From assembly GCF_040954645.1 (NCBI RefSeq), contig NC_092810.1:69314660-69378659 (forward strand): a DNA stretch of 64,000 nucleotides, given 5' to 3'. This DNA comes from Diabrotica undecimpunctata (Eukaryota > Arthropoda > Insecta > Coleoptera > Chrysomelidae). The position numbers and the translations under genes are program-made. Shown here in pieces: positions 45,283-57,400 of the stretch. The notes under the pieces were generated by a model that worked only from the letters and a program-made list of their open reading frames with translations, had not been told where the DNA came from and made no database searches. The first letter of the stretch is position 1, and every line of letters begins with the position of its first letter.

Positions 45283-45840
45283 GTTGTTTAGTCCGTACCC
45301 GTTTAGTAGAATGCCTTTTTCAGTTTCATGCAAAGCTTCGATAAATATTCTTTCAGAGTAAAGATTGAAGATTAGAGGAGACAAAATACAGCCTTGCCTC
45401 ACTTCACGCATGATTTTCACATATTCGTTGTGCTCACCTTCAACTCTGAGATTTGCGGTCTGATTCCAGTAAAAGTTTATAATTATTTTTAGATCTTGGT
45501 TATTAATTCCTGCTTCTTTTAGTATTGCATCCTGGCGTGCTGTACCTATTCACGTCGCAATTGACATCTCTGCATCTCTGGAATAAGACGTGTATTGAGA
45601 ACAAAGCCTCTCTCGTACCAACAGCATTTTAGTTGAGGTAAATTTGACTTTTACATAGCTTGTAAATCTTATGGGTTATCTTTAGGAACAATTTTAGATG
45701 ATTCATGAAACTTATCGTACGGTATTCTTCGTATTTTTTGGCTCCTGGTTTTTTGGAAGCACAATAAACTTAGGCTTCAGCTTATGCATAGCCTGATCTA
45801 ATTACGACTCGTTCGTTGTCTGGATATAATAATATATGTA
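45283..45840 (-). pseudogene. LINE reverse transcriptase, 5' part of the element split by gypsy
   Basis: The minus strand reads REVRQGCILSPLIFNLYSER (fourth RT motif), ALHETEKGILLNGYGLNN, and further upstream a GTREALF-like relic. It continues into 38290-39025 when the gypsy element is removed. Stops and frame changes increase upstream of 45500. Confidence 0.84.
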
Positions 45841-46760
45841 GGGTATATTAATAATAAAAAACGAGGTGTGGCACTCTGGGAGTGACTATGTAGTGTGTAG
45901 TCGCGCGATCTGTCTTTTGAGTTATTTTTTTTTTCATACCTCTGCGCGATCGACCGCACCGATCAATACATTTCGTCCGTAGCCTGCGATAAGAAAGCTA
46001 TGCTATATTCCTGGGCAAAAGTAACGCACCTCTAATTCGTTTAAAAATATTCAGAATTAATTGTAACAAGCATGCATTTTTTCTTCTCTGGAAGCCGTCT
46101 TCAGGTGGCTTCTACAGCTAATTGGCTTATTGTGCATTTTCCGTTGACTAATATTGCTGTAGAAGGAGCTAATCCGCTTTTATCGGACAAGAGCTATTCT
46201 GAAATGTACAAAAACCTGCATAATAGAAGATATCCTCAAATGAACAAAGAAACTTGGAGACGCCAAAAGTGACTATTATTGTTATTGAAACAATGGGAAA
46301 GAAAGAAAAAATAAATAATGGGAATACATTCCAGGCCAAAGGCAAACAAAAAGGCTATTACAACCTTCTGCTTGATACAAAAATACTCTTGGTGTTTCAA
46401 AAGACTGACTTACATATACATCACAGGTTTTCTCACTGGACACCGTTCATTCTACAGGGTATTTCACGGATTTGCGATTATTGTGGATTAGGGATGAAGG
46501 TTTTGAATTAAATGAAGAGAAAATTGAATTTAGAAAAAATTCTCCCAATATTTGAAGCACTGTTGAATATAAGCAGAAATACAGTTTTAACTGATAATGT
46601 ATTTTACATTAATTCGGAGAAATATACAATTATTAGTGCAAAAATAGAAGAAAATTTCAAATTCTATTGTCTCTATATTGAAGTGGAAGTAAATATAATA
46701 ACAATAACACTTAAACTTTTTCTTAATATGAACATGAAAACGTATTACCTTACAGTGTCA
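45841..46760. other. No recognised gene
   Basis: Contains three adjacent plus-strand ORFs (46072-46272, 46254-46511, 46512-46895) without recognisable domains. They could be fragments of a decayed element but give no motif. The last overlaps the DDE pseudogene on the other strand. Confidence 0.35.
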
Positions 46761-47925
46761 TCAAGAATTAGATCCATACACATAATCACTGTCGTCAGTA
46801 TCTTCATTTGGATTGTAAATGATTACACATTTCCTCACACATTTTTCCCAAATTGCAGGAGTAGCAGTATTCAATGCTTCTTGCCATGTTTCTAAAACTG
46901 CTGCGTCACTGTAATAGTTACGTCAAATATACCTAGTTATCGTAGTAAGTTTTGCATATTCCCCAAATAGGTTCAATAGGATGGTAAGGGGGCAGTCTTA
47001 ACACATTATGGCCAAAACTAAGTACAATTTCGTCTAATATAAATATTTTTGGTTTTTCGTTCCTTTTGGCTAACCTCTAGTAATTCATTTTTTCATTCGT
47101 TAACCACTCTTTTATTTTATGTACTGTCCATGAATTTCTTGGTTGCTTATTTAAAATTTCCAAATGGTATGGGGCATTAGCCAAAACTATAACAGGTGGT
47201 TCACGTTAACTTAGAAGCAGGTTTTCTTTTAACCATTTCACAAACATCTCCGTATTTATGTTATCCTGGTAATTAGCCGATTTTGATTTTGTCGAAAACA
47301 CAAGATCCGCTCTATCAATAAAACCATGTTGTCCACCCGCATGCAATATATCTCTTTCACTCAGTATCGGTGTGTTTTGTGGATTTTATCCTAGTCCTGC
47401 CAAATCCGTTTTATTCCACCTTTAGCAAAAATCTACGTTTCGTCTAAATAAACAAGTCTAATTAAAATCATGTTCTTTTATAAAATTATTATAGTTTCTT
47501 TAAAACTCGATTTTTTTTGGAACGATACTAGCTCTTTCACACAAGGTTTCTATTTCTTTCATTTTGAACCTAAACCCAATCTGTTTGAAAACTCTCCAGA
47601 GACTTACCCTGGAAATTTCGAATGTGTTTCTGTCTTTTAATTTTTTTAATACCGTCTCTACAAAAACATGTTCTTTGTTTTCACGAATTTTATATAATGT
47701 GCCGAATTTCAAACTTACAACCCTCAGGAAGATCTTTAGTCATAGGGTGTGGTCCAGGTTTATATTGTACGACCTCTACTTCACTATCTACATTTTTTCT
47801 GTTTTTTTAAAATTGACTTGAGTTTTGTCTCAGTAATACACAATACATCACACACACGTTTATGCACGGATTGAGCTGGTCGTAAAGGGCCTCCATTGGC
47901 AGTTTCAGCAGTAAATTAAGCGCGC
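46761..47925 (-). pseudogene. DDE (IS630-like) transposase, frameshifted
   Basis: Minus strand. The N-terminal helix-turn-helix region is near 47790-47900 (RPAQSVHKRVCDVLCITET). A middle segment at 47500-47712 reads ISRVSLWRVFKQIGFRFKM. A degraded catalytic core follows, then LRLPPYHPIEPIWGICK, with the second-Asp/Glu block lacking its DLN/FN residues. The C-terminus near 46761-46900 has TWQEALNTATPAIWEKCV and ends in an acidic YVYGSNS tail. It belongs to the same insect family as 6409-7650. Multiple stops. Confidence 0.83.
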
Positions 47926-47979
47926 AAATACATATTGCTTGATTTATATGTACAACATGTCTCGCCATTTTCTCTATCA

Positions 47980-48220
47980 ATATACGAACTCTTTACAACC
48001 CTGTCTGGATCCTAGACTCCTCAAGAGTTTCTTTCCAGTCGTCCATGCCCATCGTCTTCCTCCGCCAAGCACATATTCCCATATTTCTCACGTCTTTATC
48101 GATGTTATCAAGGAACCTTGTTCTGGGGCTTCCTCTTCTTCTCTGACCAATGGGTCTATCAAGGAGCATTTTTCTAGCTGTGTCATTTTTTCCATCCGCT
48201 TTACATGCCCTTTCCACCTC
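47980..48220 (-). pseudogene. LINE C-terminal tail fragment
   Basis: ORF 47993-48217 reads LDRPIGQRRRGSPRTRFLDN and NMGICAWRRKTMGMDDWKE, a close relative of the tail at 27080-27310. It is a 5'-truncated insertion of the same LINE family. Confidence 0.82.
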
Positions 48221-49670
48221 AAACGTCCTATCTTATTATCTGTGACAAACTTATTAGGGTACCATTAGTTTGCAACTGGTTTGGGAGTATCGTTAAATTT
48301 AGGTATCAGTTACTCCAAATGGTCAAAAATCCGAGTACTGGCTATTAGGGATTCAATAAATATCTACGCTTATGTTAATCTCTCAGAGCTCACTGATTAT
48401 TAAATTCTAGGTCATAAGTAATCTGGTTGTAATAAATATTTTGCAATATAAAATATGTTTCAAAAATCTAAATCTTCTCATAACCTTGTTATGAGAAGAT
48501 TAATAAACTGTCTTTAATGTTGATCAACAAATTTAAACTGCTAGGGAAGTAAACAATTCCACATAAAACGTGCAGTGGACATAAATTATGCCAAAACGAT
48601 TTACTGTAAATTACTTCTTATTAATACTGTAAAAAAAAGATTATATAAGGATTTTTTAATTCAATTTACAAATTACTTGTTTCATGTGTGTGTGTGTGAG
48701 TGTGTGTGCGCGCGCGTGTGTGCGTGCGTGTGTGTGTACGTGTGTGTGTATGTTTGTGTGCGTGTGTTTGTGTGTGTGTGTGTGTGCGCGTTTAAGCATT
48801 ATTGGCTTCGGAGTCAATGTCCATTTGCCATCTTACCTTTGTGGAATTATTTTGTATTTTTTATGAAAAAGCTGTAAAGGAGTGCTCCTTGCTGTCTTCT
48901 CGTTTGTTTAGGTAAGCATCCAATCATATTACTTGTTTCATATTTTCTTTATTAGAGCAATTTACTTTCGTAATTCTTATGTTGTACATTAGAGTGGACC
49001 ATTGGATGTTAGGTATCTAGCGATAATCCAAAAAAGTCGTAAATTCGTGAAATATACTATATAAAAAGGGCAAAGTAGAAAGAGAAACCTGCAGATTCTT
49101 TGAAAATGCAGAAAAAAATGGAGGAACAAAATGTATTGTCTGCAACTGCAGAGCAATTGTTCGCTAACTCTTTAAGTACTTGTAACTAGTCTCTTTAGAA
49201 CTTGTACTATTAACAAATATCTCTCCGAAACAGATACCATTAACAGTATACACAAAACATCTTTCAGGTCGCAGTGTAGAAAGATCTACGAGGTCTACCC
49301 CTTCGAAAACTATTCATTATCCTTTTAGATTGATTTGGTATACATTTCATTATATAATCGGGGCTCTTGTAGTAACTTAACATCGAACCTTCCCATACCA
49401 AGAGTAAGTTCTGCTGAAGCTGTCGTACTGCGGTGTACGGTGTTTTTTTTATAATTTATAGTAGTTTTAAGTAGTTGGATAACAATATGTAATTCGATTA
49501 AATTTTTTATTAGGATAATTCTTTATTATAAGAGAACAAAATGAGGTGTACTATTAAAAAAACTAGTGATCATCACACGAAGATAGTTCAATCTGTATAT
49601 AAGGTTAGTATTAAAAAACCGTAAATTTAATTTAAAATTTACGCTTAGGAGTCTTAATTAAATAAGACTC
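48221..49670. other. No gene seen; contains a TG-rich microsatellite
   Basis: Apart from the microsatellite at 48685-48791 no structure was recognised. A stretch at 48960-49330 has slightly higher GC but no domain. Confidence 0.4.
48685..48791. repeat. (TG)n/(CG) alternating microsatellite
   Basis: About 107 bp of mostly alternating purine-pyrimidine (TG, with CG and TA interruptions). It is a potential Z-DNA former. The Cys/Val-rich ORFs across it are translation of the repeat. Confidence 0.95.
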
Positions 49671-49870
49671 TTAATAATAATAATAATATTTAAGGTTTCC
49701 CCTTTTAGCTGGCCGGAAAATGGACCCAGAATCTTCGATATCAGACCAGTTTCTAAGCCAGGAATGTAATTTTCTTCCCGGACCTCTTCTACCCTCAGTC
49801 TTTTCCGTGAGTATAAATTTTAAGAGGGAGTACCTTGACCCACGCAAGACCTGTGCCAAATAAGAAACAC
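49671..49870 (-). pseudogene. LINE C-terminal tail with AAT-type terminal repeat
   Basis: ORF 49671-49859 reads AQVLRGSRYSLLKFILTEKT and GRRGPGRKLHSWLRNWSDI, the tail of an RTE/CR1-like LINE. The plus-strand text at 49672-49690 is an AAT microsatellite, a typical 3' terminus for such elements in minus orientation. It is 5'-truncated at about 49870. Confidence 0.8.
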
Positions 49871-50179
49871 TTTAAGTCAACGTACTCGACATCTCATTGG
49901 TAACTCGGTCCACTCACAATACTTTAAATAGTCGTCTGATAATCCACATTTCATATGCTTCAGTTATATTTATTAATTTTACTTTTATTGACTACACCCT
50001 ACAATAATATTGGCCACACATAACAACTAATCACAGGAAGTTAAAGATTAAAGACACCTCTGACATAATCAGGTATTTCTTGAATTTACAAAAGCTGCAT
50101 TAGCCTCAATCACATTAGTCACAATCCCACTTGCTTAATAGAATGGATCCAAGATACTTAAATTTTAACTCTTTCAACT

Positions 50180-50925
50180 GTTGCTGCCAGCTAATGTCAT
50201 AAATTTAGTCTTTTAAATGTTAATCTTTAAACTGTAATCCTTACTGTATGATTAATGCACCAACTCTTACAGATCTTATATCGTATCTGCTAGAATAGCT
50301 GTTTCGTCCGCGTAACGAATGTTATTAATTATGACCCCATTTACTTTACATGTTTTCTAGATCAATTTGAAATACTTGTTCAACGTATATGTTAAAATGC
50401 ATTGGTGACAATATACACCCCTGTCTAACACCATTGAATATTTGTACATGTTCTGTGGATAATGATTTATTGATTTTAAGTTCAGCAATTTGGTTCCAGG
50501 GATGAATTTAAGAATTCGAATATCTTTTTCATCGACATTATGTGCCATGTAGAGTGGGTATAAGAAAACTATGGCTTATATTATAGAAAGCCTTGTGGAA
50601 GTCGACAAAACAAATAAAGACATATTTTCTTTGATCGTAACACTTTTGTACCAAGAGTTGCATACAGAATCATGCCTCTCTGATATCTAATCCACTCTTA
50701 AAACCAAACGGCGATTATTCACTAATCCTCACATCCTTGATATATTCTTTGATTGCTAATTTTAAAAAATGCTTAAGAACGTGGCTTATGAGACTAGTAA
50801 TGTTTGCAAGTTTTGTCGTTTGGCTTTTTAGGAATAGTAACAAATAGTGATTTAAGCCAATACCTAGGAACGTGCCCGCTGTCATAAATCTTTTTGAAAA
50901 GTTCACTTCTTCTTTTTATGTAGAC
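50180..50925 (-). pseudogene. LINE reverse transcriptase fragment 1
   Basis: The minus strand has IPKKPNDKTCKHY near 50790-50860, a middle region about AFHKA and then NGVRQGCILSPMHFNIYVEQ near 50380-50430. NNIRYADETAILAD follows near 50300. The catalytic YADD is changed to YADE. Frames change repeatedly. No endonuclease. Confidence 0.82.
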
Positions 50926-51640
50926 ATGACTCTGTCTGTTTTTCAATATGCCTCCAATAAGTTGTCGTTCCATCGTTTTCGTGGTCTTCCTACTGATCGT
51001 CTTCCTCTTGCCGTCTTTACTACTCTATTTGTTGTCATTCGGCTTATATGATTGTTCCATTCTACTCTTCTATTTCTTATCCAGTTCTTGATGTTCTTCA
51101 CCCTGCATCTACGTCGTATATATGTACTTCTAGCTCTGTCCCATAATGTCTTGCCATCAATTTTTCAAGTGTTTTCATCTCTGCTGTTTCTAACATCCTT
51201 TTTGTCCTCTCTGTGTCAGGTCGTGTTTCTGCCGCGTATGTCATTATTGGTCTAATGACTGTTTTGTACATTCTGCCTTTCATTTCTTTCCCGATATTTT
51301 TATTTCCCCATATTGTTTCATCCAGGCAACCTGAATTCTCTGCTCTATTCACTTGATCTTCCACTTCAGTTTCGAGCTTTCCGTAGCCAGATAATGCGAT
51401 GCCTAGATATTTAAACTCCATAAATTGTTCTATTTCCAGCTCCAATTTACATCTTAGTACATTTGCTGTTATAACCATGCATTTTGCCTTTTTTGTTGAA
51501 ATTAACGTGTTAAATTTGCTGGCGGTTATATTAAATTGGTGCAGCATGTAAATCACCTTCACTTTGAGAAACTAGAATTACCTACGTCGTCTGCGCAGCA
51601 GATTACTTTTTTTTCCCATTTGGTATCCTTTTTTAGTTCT
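50926..51640 (-). pseudogene. LINE reverse transcriptase C-terminal fragment 2
   Basis: ORF 51098-51562 covers the post-YADD region: STKKAKCMVITANVLRCKLE, EFKYLGIALSGYGKLETEVE, YKTVIRPIMTYAAETRPDTE. The tail to 50930 gives RSVGRPRKRWNDNL-like sequence. It lies head-to-tail with fragment 1 but covers a complementary region, so it is a separate 5'-truncated insertion. Confidence 0.85.
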
Positions 51641-54370
51641 TACTTTGGCCTTGGATAAATTGCTGTAAGTGGCTATTTTTGGTGTGTAGTGATAAAAGTA
51701 TTTCCTCTTCGCAGGTTTTGAATAGCATTCAAAATCTTTATTCAAACATTACAGTATAAACTGTCTTATCTTCAAATATAAGTGAATCATCTTAAAAAAG
51801 TCATGTCACCCACCTCCACCTACTACCATCGAGCAAAAAGACACTGTTTTCTTTCTTGACGCCTACTACACACAATCAAGGTCTGGATGCTACAATCGCA
51901 AATGGAAGAATAATCTCGTAACACATTATTGGTAACTTAATTATACTACGATTAAAAGTTTAGCGGGATCCATAAAGTACGAATGTCACATTGGATCATT
52001 GCATTTATTTAATATTATTTTTATAGTGCAATAATTTAGCCCCGTAGTTATAAACATTTTCTATTTTTGTACCTTTGATGATGTTTTTTATATATTAAAT
52101 ATTAAAGTATTTGTTGATAGATTACTTTGTCTTTTAATGAAACGTTTAACAAATAAACTAATGTTGACAAGATAGCTGCGCGGCGTGTTATACCTAGTAA
52201 TCTAAGTTACGCGAAAGTGGACTCGGGAAACTGATGCTGGAGAAAAAAAGGAAACACCACTGTTTTACTTCCAAAAAAGCAAATGGGATGCTTAAAAATG
52301 CAAACAAGAACTAAACGGAAAAGACAATAGGAACACAAAAAAAGGACTCTGAGGAAAATTAAAATGTACACCGTAATAAATTAAACTATACAAACAGCTA
52401 CTATATTCTTCTCTTAACAGTCCTTGACTGTCCACTCCTGGACATAATCCAGGATTAATAATTCGCCTCCTGCTACCTGGTGCCATTCTTTATCTTCCAG
52501 CCATCTTTTTGGAGGTCGACCCACACATCTCTTATTTAACCAAGGTCTCCACTGCGCGATGCATTTAGTACACCTGGTATCAACTGGTCAATCAGAAAAT
52601 GGAACTCTATACTACTCAGGAAACACTGATCAAAATTACTTATAAAATTTGTCTTTGATAAATTGCTGTAAGTAGCTATTTTTGGTGTATAGTGTTAAAA
52701 GTATTTCCTCTTCGCAGATTTTGACTGGCATTCAAAACCTTTATCCAAACAGAAAATCGTTTTCCTGTAATCTAAGTTACGCGAAAGTGGACTCAAGAAA
52801 CTGATGCTGGAGACAAAAAAGGAAACACCTCTGTTTTTAAATGTTTTACTTCCAAAAAAGCAAATGGGATGCTTAAAGACGCAAACAAGAAAAAAACGGA
52901 AAAGACAATAGGAGCATAAAAAAAGGACTTTGAGGAAAATTAAAATGTACACCGTAATAAATTAATCTATACAAACAGCTACTTCTTCTTTTAACAGTCC
53001 TTGACTGTCCACTCCTGGACATAATCCAAGATTAATAATTCGTCTCCTGCTACCTGGTGCCATTGTTTATCTTCCAGCCATCTTTTTGGAGGTCGACCCA
53101 CACATCTCTTATTTAACCAAGGTCTCCACTGCGCGATGCATTTAGTATACCTGGTATCAACTGGTCAAACAGAAAATGGAACTCTATACTACTCGGGAAA
53201 CACTGATCAAAATTACTTATAAAATTTGTCTTTGATAAATTGCTGTAAGTAGCTATTTTTGGTGTATAGTGTTAAAAGTATTTCCTCTTCGCAGATTTTG
53301 ACTGGCATTCAAAACCTTTATCCAAACAGAAAATCGTTTTCCTGTAATCTAAGTTACGCGAAAGTGGACTCAAGAAACTGATGCTGGAGACAAAAAAGGA
53401 AACACCTCTGTTTTTAAATGTTTTACTTCCAAAAAAGCAAATGGGATGCTTAAAGACGCAAACAAGAAAGAAACGGAAAAGACAATAGGAGCATAAAAAA
53501 AGGACTTTGAGGAAAATTAAAATGTACACCGTAATAAATTAATCTATACAAACAGCTACTTCTTCTTTTAACAGTCCTTGACTGTCCACTCCTGGACATA
53601 ATCCACGATTAATAATTCGTCTCCTGCTACCTGGTGCCATTGTTTATCTTCCAGCCATCTTTTTGGGGGTCGACCCACACATCTCTTATTTAACCAAGGT
53701 CTCCACTGCGCGATGCATTTAGTACACCTGGTATCAACTGGTCAAACAGAAAATGGAACTCTATACTACTCGGGAAACACTGATCAAAATTACTTATAAA
53801 ATTTGTCTTTGATAAATTGCTGAAGTAGCTATTTTTGGTGTATAGTGTTAAAAGTATTTCCTCTTCGCAGATTTTGACTGGCATTCAAAACCTTTATCCA
53901 AACAGAAAATCGTTTTCCTGTAATCTAAGTTACGCGAAAGTGGACTCAGGAAACTGATGCTCGAGACAAAAAAGGAAACACCTCTGTTTTTAAATATTTT
54001 ACTTCCAAAAAAGCAAATGGACGCTTAAAGACGCAAACAAGAAAGAAACGGAAAAGACAATAGGAGCATAAAAAAAGGACTTTGAGGAAAATTAAAATGT
54101 ACACCGTAAGAAATTAAACTATACAAACAGCTACTATATTCTTCTTTTAATAGTATTTGACTGCCCACTCCTGGACATGATCTAGGATTAATAATATGTC
54201 TCCTGCTGCCTGGTGCCATTGTTTTCTTGCCTTTTCTTTACATCTTTTAGCCATGTTTTTGGAGGTCGATCCACACCTCTCTTATTTATCCTCTGCGCGA
54301 TGCATTTAGTGCACCTGGTATCATCTGGTCAAACAGAAAATGGAACTCTATACTACTCTGGAAACACTAA
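51641..54370. repeat. Tandem array of about 575-bp units made from a LINE junction
   Basis: The marker TCTAAGTTACGCGAAAGTGG begins at 52201, 52771, 53348 and 53923, giving periods of 570, 577 and 575 bp. Copies two and three are nearly identical (two 85-codon ORFs at 52695 and 53272 translate identically). Each unit contains, on the minus strand, a LINE C-terminus ending GRPPKRWLEDK...VQEWTVKDC stop, followed by its 3' UTR. On the plus strand each also has a short piece of LINE endonuclease N-terminus (GQTENGTLYYSGNT). A leading partial copy starts at 51652, separated from the rest by about 430 bp of unrelated DNA. The array is bounded on the right by the endonuclease relic it derives from. 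Confidence 0.9.
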
Positions 54371-54790
54371 TCAAAATCACTTTAATGGAGTAGGAATTCT
54401 TCTTAATAATGAAACTAACGATTCTTTGGTGAATTTTGTACTCTACTGCGATACAATGATCATGCTTCAACGTCAGTCAACTATTGCTAAACTCAACACA
54501 GTTATAGCCCTACCGCTGATAAACCTGTAAAAGAAATATAAGCATTTTACGAACAACTACAAGATGTGCTAAAATTAGAAAAATAGCTTGAAATCGCAGT
54601 ACTAATGGGGAACGGCAATGCCAAATTTGGTGAAGGCGGTTATGAGGGGTACATTGGGAAGTTATGATTGTGTGAGAGGAGACAGACTACTTATTGCAAT
54701 TTTGTATAGAACAAAAATGGAAATGAGCAACATTGTATTCAAGCTGCACAAAAGAAGATTATGCGCATGAAAAGCACCAGTAAACCGAAT
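54309..54790 (+). pseudogene. LINE endonuclease domain fragment
   Basis: Plus strand: SSGQTENGTLYYSGNTNQ, FNGVGILLNNETNDSLVNFV, then after a frame change FYEQLQDVLKLEK and VLMGNGNAKFGEGGYEGYIG. These are the ordered blocks of the endonuclease of insect LINEs; the GDFNAKVG block is here GNGNAKFG. It sits head-to-head with the minus-strand LINE 3' end of the tandem array, as produced by 5' inversion. Confidence 0.83.
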
Positions 54791-56065
54791 AGTCCGAAAT
54801 TAATTACATTCTCGTTACTAGAAGTTTAGAAATGGGATAAAATTAGTAAAGACACCTAGTACGGAGACACCCAGGAAGCGATGTTGCATCCGATAACAAG
54901 CCTGTGACCATGGAAAATATACGACTAAGAAAAAACGGTGACAACGTAGTTACACCAAAGTTGAAATTAAAAAATTACAGATTAGAAGAAATCATAATAG
55001 TAGATCCACATATTCAATGGACAAAATGAAATAAATAATAGTAAGTAACACTCAAAACGAAAATTTAAGTAAAAATTATTACCAAAAAAAAATGGATGAC
55101 TCAGAAGATTTTGAGAATGATGAATGAATGTAGGAAACATAAACACTTCTGTCAACACTGTTGCATCTTTGAGCAACATAATAAATAACACGCGTGCCCC
55201 ACCGTAAACACCCTGAAAGGCACAAATTACCAGTGAAATTCACTCTTAAAGTTAAAAGAATAAGTCAAAAACACGACTAACTTTTTCAAAACCCCGTGAA
55301 AAGTTGTTACCTTAGAAATCTCTATGAAGTAAAATTCCTTCTCGTAATCTACCATACATAGCTATCCAGAGTGATATATTGTATTCGTTTGATTTTTCAA
55401 TTAGTGTTCTTATTACTTGTATATGATCTATGGTGCGATAACCTATCTTCACAAACAGCTTATACAAGACTGATAACAGCTGATCAGCGATGCTTTGCTA
55501 TGCTAAGCAAGCTATTATCTGTGAGTGTTTCAATACAATATCTTGTAAGCTAGTCGCCACCGTAGTCTTTTCTGTGTCGGACGTGACTATGGAAAGAAAA
55601 CTGAAATATATGTTGGCAGAAAAACTCAGAGAACGTCAGATTAAGACAAGGTAAGTTAAGAACAGGAAGAATAGTATTTCAGTAATCTGTTGATTTAAGC
55701 GTGGCGTAAGGAAATGGACGAGTCATAAAGTTGTAAAAAAAACGTTATCTTGAAATACTCGAGCGCAATTGATTTTTTTTATCATGGAGGAAATCCTGTA
55801 ACAATTACAGAATAAATATCTGACGATTTTCATGGGGCGATGTATGTAGTTCAAACCAAAAATATGCATGCATAAGTGTGGAGCGTACAGCAGGTGAGAA
55901 CTGTATTTCCCACCCCGCGTCACATTTCTTTTCATTCTTTGTCTATCTCTCACTCTTTAGCGCTATCTAAAGTGTTTGCTGTTGTACATATACGACGATT
56001 TGAGTTTTTTTCGTTGTCTTAAAACAATTTTGTGAATTTAATGCAATAAGTTTAATATGCATTAC
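54791..56065. other. No gene seen
   Basis: AT-rich sequence without a supported frame. ORFs at 54982, 55371 and 55723 lack domains. Confidence 0.4.
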
Positions 56066-56070
56066 TATAA

Positions 56071-56455
56071 TGAGTAATGTAAGTGTGAAATGTGTATTTT
56101 GTGGAGAAGAAAGGTGTGAAAAAATTGAGAAATTTATACCGGACACCTTAAAAAATGTATAACTATTTCGGAGTATCGTAAAGTAAGACCGGTTCGAAGA
56201 AAATCTAGTACCTCTTATGCTACGGTCGTAATTTCTAATGAAACATATTTAAACGAAGGCTGTCATGACCAGTATTAAAAACTTTTTACAGCTATAAAAA
56301 TACCGTCCGATTTTCAAAGACAAAATGAAATTACACCGGAACCGGAAAGTGCACAGAAATGTGATGATGCACCAGAACTTGTTTAAGAGAGTCCCTAATT
56401 ATCTATTTCTAGCACTTCCACAATGCAGATATCTGGTACAACAGTAGACGAGTAA
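56071..56455 (+). pseudogene. N-terminal zinc-finger exon of a transposon-type gene, decayed
   Basis: The ATG at 56071 gives MSNVSVKCVFCGEERCEKIE, EKFIPDTLKN, then a stop. The shifted frame continues with ETYLNEGCHDQY and PSDFQRQNEITPEPESAQKC. A CVFCG...LEKF.x.TL start followed by a Cys/His pair is common in uncharacterised, probably transposon-derived insect proteins. A donor-like GTAAGTG follows at about 56453. Probably a relic. Confidence 0.5.
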
Positions 56456-56479
56456 GTGTTAATGTAATAGATTAACCAA

Positions 56480-57000
56480 TGGTCAAGCTGACACATCTCA
56501 GCCCTTCTCATTATACTTATGTGCCTACGACGTTTGTAACTTGCCACTTTGCCAATCAGAGCTACGGCAACATTTATTGCGAACTAAATACATGCTTGTG
56601 GAGAAATGAGCACTATCGTAAGCTGTGCTCACTTCCAGGCTTCTTTGCTTCCTTTCAAGTGGTCCCTCTGATTTAACTTACCTTACTCCCGGACACTTCT
56701 TGATTAGACAATCTCTGACTTCATTTCCTGAAAAGGATGTGAACATTCAAAAAAAAAAAATAGACTCAATTGATGGCAACATCTGTCCAAACTCCAACAA
56801 TTGTTTTGGATAAAATGGTCAATCGACTACGAACAGACTTCAAAATCGCCCTAAATGGTTTCTCCCGCATAAGAACCTAGAACCCAACGATCTCGTCTTT
56901 GTCACACTCCTCCTCTTTATTGGGTACTAGTAAGAGTGATTAAGGCCTTTCCCGGAAAAGACCGTCGAGTAAGAACTGCCTCCGTCAAAACTAAAGATAG
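56480..57000 (+). pseudogene. BEL/Pao integrase C-terminal fragment
   Basis: Plus strand: LTYLTPGHFLIRQSLTSFPE, then SKLQQLFW-like text near 56790-56830, then WVLVRVIKAFPGKDRRVRTA at 56915-56975 and SVKTKDS. This is the Pao-clade pattern (LTPGHFLIG..L...P, SKLQ.FW.RW, ...VI....G.D..VR.V.VKT). Multiple frames are needed. It ends directly at a probable LTR at 57001. Confidence 0.83.
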
Positions 57001-57400
57001 TGTTACGATAAATATGACTCATGACCTGAGCTGTAAACATATTGTTTCTAACATTTGGTTTTCTCGTGGGTTCCCCTACGATAAAAACCTGTCTGGGTCG
57101 ATGGCAATCGAGAATATTCAGGAAGGTAAAAATCCGGTTCAAGAGAGTTAAAGGGTCGCCGTCCGAAATTCTACGGAGCTCTGGAATAGCGGCTGTTTTG
57201 TATATATAGAGAACCTTTTCATTTTGAAGACAGTCTGAATAATGGTATCGAGTCGTTGAATTGTAACGCGGAAATAAATTAGTATTATAAATAAATAATA
57301 TAAATTAAAGTAGTTCTGTTCTAGTTTTTAGTGATAAGTGTAATATTGTATATATAAAGTAAATAAAGACTTTAATAAACTAAGGGTTAGAACATTTTAA
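57001..57400 (+). repeat. Probable 3' LTR of the BEL/Pao element
   Basis: Begins TGTTACGATAAATATGA right after the Pol C-terminus. It contains a TATA-like TGTATATATAGAG at 57207 and ATAAAGACTTTAATAAA near 57365. The right border was not identified and no second LTR is in the window. Confidence 0.55.

Noticed and set aside
48575..48877. Cys/Val-rich ORFs of 100 and 60 codons
   Set aside because: They are translations of the TG/CG microsatellite.
52695..53529. Two identical 85-codon minus-strand ORFs (52695-52952 and 53272-53529) as a duplicated gene
   Set aside because: They lie in the LINE 3' UTR part of the tandem unit, in a frame other than the LINE tail; identity only reflects recent tandem duplication.
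51641..54370. The regular repeat array considered as a CRISPR or classical satellite
   Set aside because: Units are about 575 bp without spacers and contain LINE coding remnants; the context is eukaryotic.
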